NCBI GenBank assembly: GCA_019419525.1
Contig: DXZU01000044.1
Span: 1-29,836 of the forward strand
Direction: 5' to 3'
DNA: 29,836 nt
From: Collinsella sp.
GTDB taxonomy: Bacteria; Actinomycetota; Coriobacteriia; Coriobacteriales; Coriobacteriaceae
Shown here: one piece after another, positions 22,767 through 29,836 of the stretch
Position numbering within the stretch: position 1 is the first letter of the stretch
How the letters are laid out: each line of letters opens with the position of its first letter
Translations under genes and position numbers: made by a program
The notes under the pieces: generated by a model
Told to the model about the DNA's origin: nothing
The model's input: only the letters and a program-made list of their open reading frames with translations
The model's database searches: none

Positions 22767-23954
22767 TCACTCCAAGTCAAGCAATCGTTTGTAGACATCG
22801 AGTCCTTTGAGCAGGACTTCCTCGTCAAAGAGCATGGTATCGGTGTGAAGGGCACTCATCGCATAGGCTGGGCAGCCATCAGCGTCAATCGGGTTTTCTT
22901 GCCCCTCTGGCACACCCGTGCCCAGCAAGAAGAACACACCCGGCAGATGGCGCTGATAGAAAGCGAAGTCCTCGGCAATCAGCAAAGGCTCATCCACGAG
23001 CTGCAGCTCGGGCAAAGCAGGCGCGACATTGGCAAATAGCTCGGGGTCGTTGTCAACCGGCGGATAGCCCTCGGCAAAGTCGAGATCGTACGTGCAGCCC
23101 GTTGCAGCGCATGCCTCATCAAGCACGCGGTGCACGCCCTCGCGTGCACGGTCGAACATGTCGTCTGTAAACACACGCAGGCTGCCGGCAACATGGGCCT
23201 CCCCCGCCACCGCGTTGCAGACGGTGCCGGCCTGCAGCAGGCCGAACTTACCAATGCAGGGCTCGTCGGCACCCAACTCGTCCATCAATTCGCGCTCGGC
23301 GACCAAGAACTTGGCAGCCGCCAGCGCCGCATCGTGTGATTCGTTTACGGGAACGCCGTAAGTCTTGGCGATATGGATACTTGTCCCGTGAATGCGCACG
23401 TGCGTCTCACTCGAGCGCGCCAGCAATGGGCCGGAGCAGCTCACCAAAGTGTTTGCAGGCAGGTCGGGCCATACGTGGAACCCGAAGATGCGATCTGCCC
23501 CGTAGCGCTCGAACACGCCGCTCTCGCACACCGTCTTGGCGCCACCGGTCGTTTCCTCGGCCGGCTGGAACACAAAGAGCACGTTGCGCCTCATGGCGCC
23601 CGGCTGCTCGCGAATCGTACGGTCGACATACGTCGCGGCGGCAAGTGCCATGGCCATGTGTCCATCATGTCCGCAAGCGTGCATCTTGCCGGGATGGATC
23701 GAGGCAAAGGCCGCTCCCGTCGCCTCCGCGATGGGCAGCGCATCCATATCGGCGCGAATCGCCGTGGCACGCGCGGCACCAACGCCAGCGTCGAAGAAAG
23801 CGCAGACGCAGCTGGGACACGGATGGGTCACCTCGCAAGCGAGCGGCGCCAACACGCCCTCGATATAGGCGATAGTCTGCGGAAGATCGAAATCGAGCTC
23901 CGGAATGCGATGGAGATCGCGGCGATAGCGACGGAGTTCTTGGAGCTCGGTCAT
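22767..23954 (-). CDS. M20D amidohydrolase, candidate N-acetyl-diaminopimelate deacetylase
   Basis: A 395-residue metal-dependent amidohydrolase of subfamily M20D (IAA-amino acid hydrolase/N-acetyl-DAP deacetylase group). Key motifs are RRDLHRIPELDFD (near 11-23), RADMDALPI (68-75), MHACGHDGHM (91-100, Cys94 and His96 metal ligands), and the FQPAEE glutamate pair further on. The frame is open to 24038, but ATG 23954 has GAAGGGA before it and matches the usual start. The enzyme is divergent from a lysine-riboswitch-controlled DAP operon that includes DapH, the N-acetyltransferase. The acetylase pathway needs exactly such a deacetylase (DapL), so this is a candidate. General amino-acid amidohydrolase function remains possible. 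Confidence 0.85.
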   Translation of the reverse strand: MTELQELRRYRRDLHRIPELDFDLPQTIAYIEGVLAPLACEVTHPCPSCVCAFFDAGVGAARATAIRADMDALPIAEATGAAFASIHPGKMHACGHDGHMAMALAAATYVDRTIREQPGAMRRNVLFVFQPAEETTGGAKTVCESGVFERYGADRIFGFHVWPDLPANTLVSCSGPLLARSSETHVRIHGTSIHIAKTYGVPVNESHDAALAAAKFLVAERELMDELGADEPCIGKFGLLQAGTVCNAVAGEAHVAGSLRVFTDDMFDRAREGVHRVLDEACAATGCTYDLDFAEGYPPVDNDPELFANVAPALPELQLVDEPLLIAEDFAFYQRHLPGVFFLLGTGVPEGQENPIDADGCPAYAMSALHTDTMLFDEEVLLKGLDVYKRLLDLE

Positions 23955-24064
23955 AGAGAATCCCTTCGTGAGGCACATCTGTTGCAACTTATTGTGATAC
24001 AGGATTGTGGCACACATGTTTCCAGCGTATTGCTGCATTTTTTAAACGTTATATACGAATACTC

Positions 24065-24093
24065 TTGTTTGGTAAAGTGCAACGTGATAGGGT
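24065..24093 (+). promoter_or_regulatory. Candidate promoter of the lysine riboswitch operon
   Basis: TTGTTT (24065-24070) and TAGGGT (24088-24093) are separated by 17 bases. Transcription would then start a few bases before the riboswitch. Both hexamers are imperfect matches. Confidence 0.4.
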
Positions 24094-24103
24094 CGTTACC
24101 ACT

Positions 24104-24262
24104 TGATAGAGGCGCGGGCACGAAGAGCCGCGGGCGAGCCGGCAGGCTTTGACCCCGTGGGGAGGCGAAACCCGCCGAACTGGGTTTTTCGGGCACGAAC
24201 AACCTGGTGGGCCTGCGGGAAACACCCACAGGACTGTCTGCAGCAATGCGGGAGCGCTATCC
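24104..24262 (+). ncRNA. Lysine riboswitch (L box)
   Basis: The conserved landmarks occur in order: GATAGAGGCGCGG at the 5' end (24105 on), GAAGAG, GGGGAGGCG, GCCGAAC, GGACTGTC and GGGAGCGCTATC at the 3' end. The terminal GATAG/CTATC forms helix P1. It lies 70 bp before the lysA-dapA fusion, exactly where lysine feedback is expected. Downstream, 24255-24266 (which includes the P1 3' strand) can instead pair with 24308-24319, ending at the GAGG ribosome-binding site (24319-24322). There is no T-run, so control is probably translational. Confidence 0.92.
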
Positions 24263-24332
24263 GGACATTGGGTCCACGCTATGCGGATTCGATGCGCAGA
24301 TGGCGCCGTCTGGATAGCGAGGTTTACGGGAC

Positions 24333-26642
24333 ATGGCATTGACCCCCAACGAGGCATATGCGGCCAAGCAGCCGTTTGTGGACAAGGAGACACTCGAGCA
24401 TATCGTCGAGCAGTTCCCCACGCCGTTTCATCTATACGACGAGGCGGGCATCCGCCGCAACATGCAAGAAGTGCGCGACGCCTTTGCATGGAACCCGGGC
24501 TTTAAGGAATACTTTGCCGTCAAGGCCAACCCCAACCCGGCGCTCATCTCCATTCTCAACGAATACGGCTGCGGCTGCGATTGCTCGAGCTATACCGAGC
24601 TCATGATCGCCCGCTCGCTGGGCATCACGGGACACGACATCATGTTCTCGTCCAACGACACGCCAGCTGCCGACTTTGAGCTCGCCGACAAGCTGGGCGC
24701 CATCGTCAACTTTGACGACATCAGCCACATCGAGTTCTTTGAGCGTGTTGCGGGGCCCATCCCCAAAACGGTCAGCTGCCGCTTTAATCCGGGCGGCCTG
24801 TTCCAGCTCTCCAATGGCATCATGGATAACCCCGGCGATTCCAAGTACGGCATGACCACCGAGCAACTCTTCGAGGCCTTCCGCACGCTCAAGGCCAAGG
24901 GCGCCGAAAACTTTGGCATCCACGCATTCCTTGCCAGCAATACCGTCACCAACGACTACTACCCCAAGCTCGCGCGCATCCTCTTTGAGCTTGCCGCGCG
25001 CCTGGAGCGCGAGACCGGCGCACATGTCGCCTTCATTAATCTGTCCGGCGGCGTCGGCATCCCCTATCTGCCCGAGCAGCAGGCCAACGACATCCACACC
25101 ATCGGCGAGGGGGTACACGCGGCATACGACGAGATCCTGGTTCCCGCCGGTATGGGCGATGTGGCCATCTGCACCGAGATGGGCCGCTATATGATAGGCC
25201 CCTACGGCTGCCTGGTCACCAAGGCCATCCACGAGAAGCAGATCTACAAGGACTATATCGGTGTCGACGCAAGCGCCGTCGATCTGATCCGCCCTGCCAT
25301 GTATGGCGCCTACCACCACATTACGGTGATGGGCCAGCCGGGTGGCGCCGACAAGACCACAGTACCCGTTACGGACACCTACGACATCACGGGCAACCTA
25401 TGCGAGAACAACGACAAGTTCGCCATCGATCGCGAGTTACCGCATATCGACATGGGCGACCTGCTTGTGATCCACGATACCGGTGCGCATGGCTACTCCA
25501 TGGGCTACAACTACAACGGACGTCTGCGCTCCGCCGAGGTTCTGCTGCGCCCCGATGGCTCAGCCGACCTCATCCGCCGTGCCGAGCGCCCGGGCGATTA
25601 CTTTGCCACGCTCGACGTGCTGCCGAGCGGCCGAGAGCTGCTGGCCAAGTCGCGCGCCGAAAGTGCCCGCCGTCGCGCCCAAGACGAGCGCTTGGCCGTC
25701 GCCGCCCAATGGAATAAGCGCATCCAGATCGCGGAAGCGAAGGAGAAGAACATGGATATCCGCAACCTCGAGGGCTCAATCGTCGCCCTCGTCACGCCGT
25801 TTAAAAAGGACGGCAGCGTCGACTTTGACGCACTCGAGCGCCTTATCGATTTCCACCTGCAAAACGGCACCGACGCCATCCTCACCCTGGGCACCACCGG
25901 CGAGAGCGCCACGATGACCGATGACGAGGACAACTCCGTCGTCGCCGCCGTGGTCAAGCATGTTGCAGGACGCGTCCCCGTCATCGCCGGCTCGGGCTCC
26001 AACTCCACGCAAACCATGCTCACCAAGTCGCTCACTTACCAGGGCTTGGGAGCCGACGGCCTGCTGCTCATTACCCCCTACTACAACAAGTCCAACGAAG
26101 AGGGTATCTATCAGCACTTTAAGACCGTCGCCGATGCTGTGGACATCCCCTGCATCCTGTACAACATCCCCGGCCGTTGCGGCTGCGGCATCAGCGAGCG
26201 CAACGTAGAGCGCCTGGCCGCACATCCCAACATCATGGGTATTAAGGAAGCCTCTGGCAACGTCGCTTACGCGGCCAAGATCGCCCACCTGCTGTCCGAC
26301 GACTTCCGCATGTACTCGGGCGAGGACGCCCTCACCGTGCCGCTCATGAGCCTGGGCGCTTCGGGCACCATCAGCGTGTGGGCCGACGTTCAGCCGCAGC
26401 TCGTGCACGACATGTGCCGCGCCTATCTGGACGGCGACGTGGAGCGCGCCCGCGATATCCAGATTGCCGGCCAGCCGCTCATCAATGCCCTCTTTAGCGA
26501 GGTCAACCCCATCCCCGTCAAGGAAGCACTCGCCCAGATGGGTATGATCGAGGCAAACTACCGCATGCCGCTGTGCCCCATGGCAGACGACACGCGCTCC
26601 GCACTTACCGATGCTCTGAAAGGAGCTGGTCTGCTTGATTAA
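24333..26642 (+). CDS. lysA-dapA: Fused diaminopimelate decarboxylase - dihydrodipicolinate synthase (LysA-DapA)
   Basis: A single uninterrupted frame of 769 residues. Residues 1 to about 440 are a PLP-dependent diaminopimelate decarboxylase: FAVKANPNP with PLP Lys64, FINLSGGVGIPY, and the C-terminal active-site GNLCENNDKFA. About 30 charged residues follow (ESARRRAQDERLAVAAQWNK and beyond). From Met474 there is a complete DapA of 296 residues: TLGTTGES, catalytic Tyr610 in YNIPGRCGC and Schiff-base Lys638 in GIKEASGN. LysA performs the last step (DAP to lysine) and DapA the first branch step (pyruvate plus aspartate semialdehyde). An internal GAAGGAG and ATG at 25752 could also give free DapA. 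The start ATG 24333 has a modest GAGG. The gene is controlled by the upstream lysine riboswitch and overlaps dapB by 8 bases. Confidence 0.9.
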   Translation: MALTPNEAYAAKQPFVDKETLEHIVEQFPTPFHLYDEAGIRRNMQEVRDAFAWNPGFKEYFAVKANPNPALISILNEYGCGCDCSSYTELMIARSLGITGHDIMFSSNDTPAADFELADKLGAIVNFDDISHIEFFERVAGPIPKTVSCRFNPGGLFQLSNGIMDNPGDSKYGMTTEQLFEAFRTLKAKGAENFGIHAFLASNTVTNDYYPKLARILFELAARLERETGAHVAFINLSGGVGIPYLPEQQANDIHTIGEGVHAAYDEILVPAGMGDVAICTEMGRYMIGPYGCLVTKAIHEKQIYKDYIGVDASAVDLIRPAMYGAYHHITVMGQPGGADKTTVPVTDTYDITGNLCENNDKFAIDRELPHIDMGDLLVIHDTGAHGYSMGYNYNGRLRSAEVLLRPDGSADLIRRAERPGDYFATLDVLPSGRELLAKSRAESARRRAQDERLAVAAQWNKRIQIAEAKEKNMDIRNLEGSIVALVTPFKKDGSVDFDALERLIDFHLQNGTDAILTLGTTGESATMTDDEDNSVVAAVVKHVAGRVPVIAGSGSNSTQTMLTKSLTYQGLGADGLLLITPYYNKSNEEGIYQHFKTVADAVDIPCILYNIPGRCGCGISERNVERLAAHPNIMGIKEASGNVAYAAKIAHLLSDDFRMYSGEDALTVPLMSLGASGTISVWADVQPQLVHDMCRAYLDGDVERARDIQIAGQPLINALFSEVNPIPVKEALAQMGMIEANYRMPLCPMADDTRSALTDALKGAGLLD
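25739..25754 (+). promoter_or_regulatory. Internal Shine-Dalgarno and start codon for DapA
   Basis: GAAGGAG at 25739-25745 is followed six bases later by ATG 25752, the exact start expected for a stand-alone DapA (MDIRNLEGSIVALVTPF). No stop codon separates it from the LysA frame. Independent DapA synthesis alongside the fusion is therefore likely. Confidence 0.75.
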
Positions 26643-27375
26643 GACCGTCATTATGGGAACGGGCCGCATGGGCTCGCTCATCCGCACCACCGCCGAGGGC
26701 ATTGTCAACACCGCTGGAGAGCCCGTTTTTGACATCGTCGCCCAGATCGGCTTCGACTTGTCCGAGCTCGAGAGCGCACCGGCCGCCGATGTAATCATCG
26801 ACTTCTCGAACGTCGTGACCTTCGATGCCGTTGTCGCCTATGTCGAGCGCACGGGTGCCGCACTCGTTTCCGGCACCACGGGCTATACGCCCGAGCAGGT
26901 GGATCGCCTGCGCGAGCTGGGTCAGAACGCCCGTGTTATGCACTCGGGCAACTACTCTATCGGTATCGCCGCCCTGCGCCATCTGGTTGCCCAGGCCACG
27001 CGCGAGCTGCCCGGCTTTGACTGCGAAATCGTCGAGACGCACCATAATCAAAAGGTCGACGCCCCCAGCGGCACTGCCAAGTTGTTGCTCGACGCCGTCG
27101 TCGAAGCCGAGCCCGAGGCAGGCTACCACCCCGTCTATGGCCGCGAGGGCATGTGCGGCGCGCGCGACCCCAGGGAGATCGGCATGCACTCGCTGCGCGG
27201 CGGCACCGTCGCCGGCGTGCACGAGGTAAGCTTTTTCGGCCAGGACGAGGAGGTCACGCTCACGCACCGCGCCACGAGCCGTCAGATCTTCGTCAACGGC
27301 GCCCTGGCAGCCGCGCAGAAGCTCGTCACCCGCGAGCCTGGCTTCTATACGTTCGACCAGGTCATGTTTGCCTAA
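26635..27375 (+). CDS. dapB: 4-hydroxy-tetrahydrodipicolinate reductase
   Basis: A 246-residue DapB, reducing hydroxytetrahydrodipicolinate with NAD(P)H. The Rossmann motif is GTGRMG (8-13). FSNVVTFDAV, SGTTGYTPEQ and the signature ETHHNQKVDAPSGTAK (134-149), containing the catalytic His and Lys, are all intact. The start is TTG at 26635, inside the last codons of dapA (8-base overlap), with AAAGGAG nine bases upstream, so it is translationally coupled. It is 40 bp before dapH. Length is close to the family's usual 240-270. Confidence 0.95.
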   Translation: MIKTVIMGTGRMGSLIRTTAEGIVNTAGEPVFDIVAQIGFDLSELESAPAADVIIDFSNVVTFDAVVAYVERTGAALVSGTTGYTPEQVDRLRELGQNARVMHSGNYSIGIAALRHLVAQATRELPGFDCEIVETHHNQKVDAPSGTAKLLLDAVVEAEPEAGYHPVYGREGMCGARDPREIGMHSLRGGTVAGVHEVSFFGQDEEVTLTHRATSRQIFVNGALAAAQKLVTREPGFYTFDQVMFA

Positions 27376-27414
27376 CCAGGTATCAACCGGATCCACTCAA
27401 AGGAGAGACAGCAA

Positions 27415-28134
27415 ATGAGTAATGCAGCCGAGATGGACGCACAGGAGATTATCAACTACATCGCAACCGCGCCCAAGAAAACGCCCGTCAAACTGTACGT
27501 GCGCGAAAAGCCGGGCATGAAGGTCCAGTGGGGCAATGCGCACGTCTACGGCGGTCGTCGTGGCAAGACCGTCTTTGGTGACTGGGATGAGCTCAAGGCA
27601 ATCCTCGACGCCAACGCCGACTCCATCGACTACTACGACGTAGAGAACGACTGCCGCAACTCCGCCGTGCCCATGCTCGACCTCAAGGGTATCAACGCCC
27701 GCATCGAGCCGGGCGCGATCATCCGCGACCGTGTCGAGATTGGCGATCGCGCCGTCATCATGATGGGCGCCATCATCAACATCGGCTCCGTCATTGGCGA
27801 AGGCTCCATGATCGACATGGGCGCTGTGCTGGGCGGCCGCGCCACCGTGGGCAAGAACTGCCACATCGGCGCCGGCACCGTGCTGGCAGGCGTCGTGGAG
27901 CCCGCCAGTGCCACGCCCGTCATCATCGAGGACGACGTTATGATCGGCGCCAATGCCGTGGTCCTGGAGGGCGTGCACGTAGGCAAGGGCGCTGTCGTTG
28001 CCGCCGGCGCCGTGTGCGTCGAGGACGTCCCCGCCGGTGCCGTCGTGGCCGGTGTCCCCGCCCGCGTCATCAAGATGCGCGACGAGAAGACCGACAGCAA
28101 GACCGGCCTGGAAGAGGGCTTACGTCAACTCTAG
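27415..28134 (+). CDS. dapH: Tetrahydrodipicolinate N-acetyltransferase
   Basis: A 239-residue acyltransferase with a left-handed beta-helix built from hexapeptide repeats (IEPGAI, IRDRVE, IGDRAV and so on, about residues 90-205). The stretches GAIINIGSVIGEGSMIDMG and GGRATVGKNCHIGAGTVLAG are almost the same as I recall for Bacillus DapH (YkuQ), so the acetyl-CoA variant rather than succinyl-CoA DapD is likely. It acetylates tetrahydrodipicolinate, which is then aminated and deacetylated to LL-DAP. AAAGGAG precedes the ATG. It is the last gene of the riboswitch operon. The aminotransferase and DapF are not in this window. Confidence 0.94.
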   Translation: MSNAAEMDAQEIINYIATAPKKTPVKLYVREKPGMKVQWGNAHVYGGRRGKTVFGDWDELKAILDANADSIDYYDVENDCRNSAVPMLDLKGINARIEPGAIIRDRVEIGDRAVIMMGAIINIGSVIGEGSMIDMGAVLGGRATVGKNCHIGAGTVLAGVVEPASATPVIIEDDVMIGANAVVLEGVHVGKGAVVAAGAVCVEDVPAGAVVAGVPARVIKMRDEKTDSKTGLEEGLRQL

Positions 28135-28143
28135 GGCTGCGCA

Positions 28144-28321
28144 GTTTTACCAAACCGCGTAACTAGTCGACGCTGCACCTTTGGTTCCGTCGTTCTAACG
28201 AACGACGGATCTCTCGACGCTGCAAACGCCCCTAAGCGGCAATCTGACGTTCAATCGTCGGTCGCGTACCGAAGTACGCTTCCCTCCTCTTTCACGTCAC
28301 CTTGCTCGCTCTCGGCCGTTT
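28144..28321. repeat. Composite structured intergenic repeat, right copy
   Basis: Blocks shared in inverted orientation with 1-71 are at 28144-28163, 28213-28228 and 28239-28260. In addition there is a 10-bp hairpin TCCGTCGTTC/GAACGACGGA (28186-28195 with 28200-28209), and a GCGTAC/GTACGC hairpin with a CGAA loop (28264-28279). A copy of the 5638-5662 repeat is at 28272-28296, and the GCTCGCTCTCGGCCGTTT module is near 28304-28321. TCGACGCTGCA is repeated directly at about 28167 and 28214. No gene is evident from 28135 to 28605. Confidence 0.7.
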
Positions 28322-28359
28322 TCGCTCATATGACCCAATCCGCTGTCAAGAGCCACAAT

Positions 28360-28395
28360 GGCCCCGCCGACCGCTTGCAATCGGTCGGCGGGGCC
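28360..28395. other. 14-bp perfect hairpin downstream of the transposase
   Basis: GGCCCCGCCGACCG (28360-28373) pairs perfectly with 28382-28395 around an 8-nt loop. It lies about 210 bp past the transposase stop, within the non-coding tail of the element (28340-28605). No T-run follows on either strand. It may be part of an element-encoded RNA or a boundary structure. Confidence 0.6.
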
Positions 28396-28605
28396 TGCCG
28401 TTGAACCCGTCCCGGTCCGCCCCCGGCATGTCGTCGACGCCTTCGGCTCAGTCTCATATCCGCGGATACCGTTCTGTCGGCCCGCAATCCTCTCCTTCGG
28501 CGGGGCTCCCCAAGTCTGACTACGCGCATGCGGCCGCTGCCGCGCGCCCAGCGAAAGCGGGGGTATCCCCGAAGGCTGCCCGGCTCGCCGGGACGGGGGC
28601 TATGT

Positions 28606-29727
28606 CTATTCGGTTGCCTCCCGGCACATCGCGCCGAGGGCCCACAGCCACCTCACGAGCTCGGCGGCGGTGGCGGCGTTCGCCTTCGCCTGGGGCATGC
28701 CCCTGGCGAGCATCTCCTCGCGGCGCCGGAGCAGGCGCTCGGAACCCTTCCTCCCGTGCATCCTCACCTCGAGCGGGACGCCGCTGCCCTTGGGCATCAG
28801 CTTCGGTTGGTGGCTCGCCTGGACGTAGCTCCAGGACCCCTCGACGGCCAGCCTCCTGACGAGGGCGTCGCCGGCCCCGCTGATCCCGCCGAGGCGCACG
28901 GAGTCCGCGCTCGACCTCTGCTTCGGGGCGAGGCCGAAGTAGGCCGTCACCTGCCTGCCGGAGCGGAACCTCGAGAAGTCGCCGACCTCGGACGCGAAGG
29001 CGGCGGCGAGCGCGAAGCCGCACCCCTTGATCGACTGGAGCGCCTCGACCTCCGCCGAGAGGGGGCCCGCCGCGACGGCGGCCCTGTACTCGGCGAGGAG
29101 GTCGTCGCGCGTCTCGGCGGCCGCCTCGACCTCGCTCCTCAGCGCCGCAAGCGCCCGGATGCCGCCGTCGTCGGCGGGCCGGACCTTGTCGAGCCGCCTG
29201 AGGAAGTCGTACGTCCAGTACCTCCGGGGGTTTCCGGCCGGCGTCGTGCCGCCGTAGGCGTAGCCACGGCGGGCCAGGAACGCCAGGAGCCGCTGCTTCG
29301 CCGCCGCGAGCCTCGCGGTCGCCGCGTCGTGGGCGGCGGCGAGGTCCCTGAGCCCCTCGATCTCGGGGGACGGCACCCATACCGGGGTGACGTCGTGCGA
29401 CAGTATCGCCTTGGCCATCCTGGCCGCGTCGTTGCGGTCGTTCTTGGACGAGAGGTCTGCCGCCGACCTCGGGACCCTGGAGACGGCCGCGACGACGCAG
29501 TCGACGCCGAGCCCGGAGAGCTCCCTCTGCGGGGCGAAGCCGAGGTGGCCGCTCTCGTAGGCGGCGAGCGACGGGCCGGGGAAGCCCGACATCCACTCCG
29601 CGACCTCGCCCCAGGGGTTGCCGCGGAACCTCCTCGTCACGGCCTCGCCCGTCTCCGCGTCGAGCGCGCAGACGGTGGTGGACCTGAGGTGTACGCCCAT
29701 TCCGAAGGCGGTAGAATATCTAGGCAC
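28606..29727 (-). CDS. IS110-family transposase (DEDD recombinase), first catalytic Asp apparently lost
   Basis: A 373-residue IS110-type recombinase. The N-terminal DEDD RuvC-like domain shows AAYESGHLGF (the Glu) and KNDRNDAARMAKA (the two Asp). The C-terminal Transposase_20 part has SIKGCGFALAAAFASEVGDF and RSGRQVTAYFGLAPKQRSS, followed by a conserved Ser-bearing GGISGAGDALVRRL. Coiled helices link the two. The N-terminus reads FGMGVHLRSTTVCALD, where relatives have G-M/I-D-V-H. Gly11 (codon at 29697-29695, GGC) replaces the first metal-binding Asp (GAC), a single-base change. The frame is otherwise intact, so this copy may have lost activity recently. Start ATG 29727. Confidence 0.9.
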   Translation of the reverse strand: MPRYSTAFGMGVHLRSTTVCALDAETGEAVTRRFRGNPWGEVAEWMSGFPGPSLAAYESGHLGFAPQRELSGLGVDCVVAAVSRVPRSAADLSSKNDRNDAARMAKAILSHDVTPVWVPSPEIEGLRDLAAAHDAATARLAAAKQRLLAFLARRGYAYGGTTPAGNPRRYWTYDFLRRLDKVRPADDGGIRALAALRSEVEAAAETRDDLLAEYRAAVAAGPLSAEVEALQSIKGCGFALAAAFASEVGDFSRFRSGRQVTAYFGLAPKQRSSADSVRLGGISGAGDALVRRLAVEGSWSYVQASHQPKLMPKGSGVPLEVRMHGRKGSERLLRRREEMLARGMPQAKANAATAAELVRWLWALGAMCREATE

Positions 29728-29836
29728 GGGAGCCTCCCAACCTCGTTGCGGCGCGGCTGCGCCTCTGGCACTTCAACAACATTGTCGCAGCCCCGACCCG
29801 CGGTCACGAGCGGGGGCTCCTGTCGTTTCCGTGCCC
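29728..29836 (-). other. Non-coding 5' end of the IS110 element (truncated by window)
   Basis: No ORF. Read toward the transposase, it holds a stem around 29785-29820 (AGCCCC paired with GGGGCT), a GGGAG/CTCCC hairpin near 29729-29740, and a GGCACGG/CCGTGCC pair between the two ends of the segment. IS110 elements carry their guide (bridge) RNA in such terminal non-coding sequence, but whether this is it cannot be judged from a partial end. Confidence 0.4.

Larger units (their letters stand above)
28340..29836 (-). mobile_element. IS110-family insertion sequence (incomplete, runs off the window)
   Basis: One transposase gene (28606-29727) is flanked by non-coding, structured sequence. The exact ends are not determined, because IS110 elements lack clear terminal inverted repeats. 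The left limit is a guess after the host repeat ending near 28321, and the right end lies beyond 29836. The region is more GC-rich and uses AGG and CCG-type codons more than the neighbouring genes, consistent with a mobile origin. Confidence 0.75.

Noticed and set aside
24103..24505. Short open frames across the lysine riboswitch
   Set aside because: They translate the structured RNA and the beginning of lysA in the wrong frames.
28520..29596. 358-residue frame on the same strand as the IS110 transposase
   Set aside because: Arg/Pro/Gly-rich out-of-frame reading of the transposase, and it lacks any family motif.
1..29836. CRISPR array, tRNA or rRNA genes, prophage genes
   Set aside because: No regularly spaced direct repeats, no clover-leaf tRNA-like segments and no phage protein motifs were noticed on either strand.

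Overview
The window looks like a chromosomal segment of a high-GC, Gram-positive gut actinobacterium of the class Coriobacteriia, most likely Collinsella or a close relative. This rests on recalled family resemblance and cannot be proven here. The signs are a GC-rich genome with AT-poor codon use, an LPXTG-anchored secreted dipeptidase, a fused ECF ATPase, an IS110 element of the kind common in these genomes, and a D-aspartate ligase/racemase pair.

Layout. 1-86: structured intergenic repeat. 87-2338: RNase D (-), a diacylglycerol/lipid kinase-like protein (+) and a 30-residue membrane peptide missed by length cut-offs. 2645-4609: secreted, sortase-anchored C69 dipeptidase. 4610-8284: tryptophan uptake locus, consisting of a leader peptide with three Trp codons, an intrinsic terminator, the TrpP S-component, a fused EcfA-EcfA' ATPase and EcfT. 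8410-10497 (-): aspartate racemase and ATP-grasp D-aspartate ligase-like enzyme, probably for a peptidoglycan cross-bridge. 10720-15143: MOSC protein, secreted coiled-coil/lysozyme-like protein, Ser/Thr kinase with small HTH-like partner, and an FxLYD membrane protein. 15366-22347: a same-strand catabolic cluster with an Old Yellow Enzyme/Fe-S/FAD reductase, both aconitase-X subunits, an M20 peptidase and an MFS transporter. 22441-28134: lysine/DAP biosynthesis, with a lysine riboswitch driving an in-frame LysA-DapA fusion, DapB and DapH. A divergent M20D amidohydrolase is a candidate N-acetyl-DAP deacetylase. 28141-29836: a second copy of the intergenic repeat, then an IS110-family element running off the window.

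The strongest leads are four. (i) The trp attenuator: one segment after the Trp codons can pair with three other segments, including a 21-nt arm lying beyond the terminator. (ii) The LysA-DapA fusion that retains an internal Shine-Dalgarno and ATG. (iii) The OYE plus aconitase-X cluster, which has the form of a dehydrate-then-reduce pathway of unknown substrate. (iv) The IS110 recombinase in which the first catalytic Asp appears to be Gly.

All assignments come from reading the sequence and from recalled family motifs. No database search or folding program was run.
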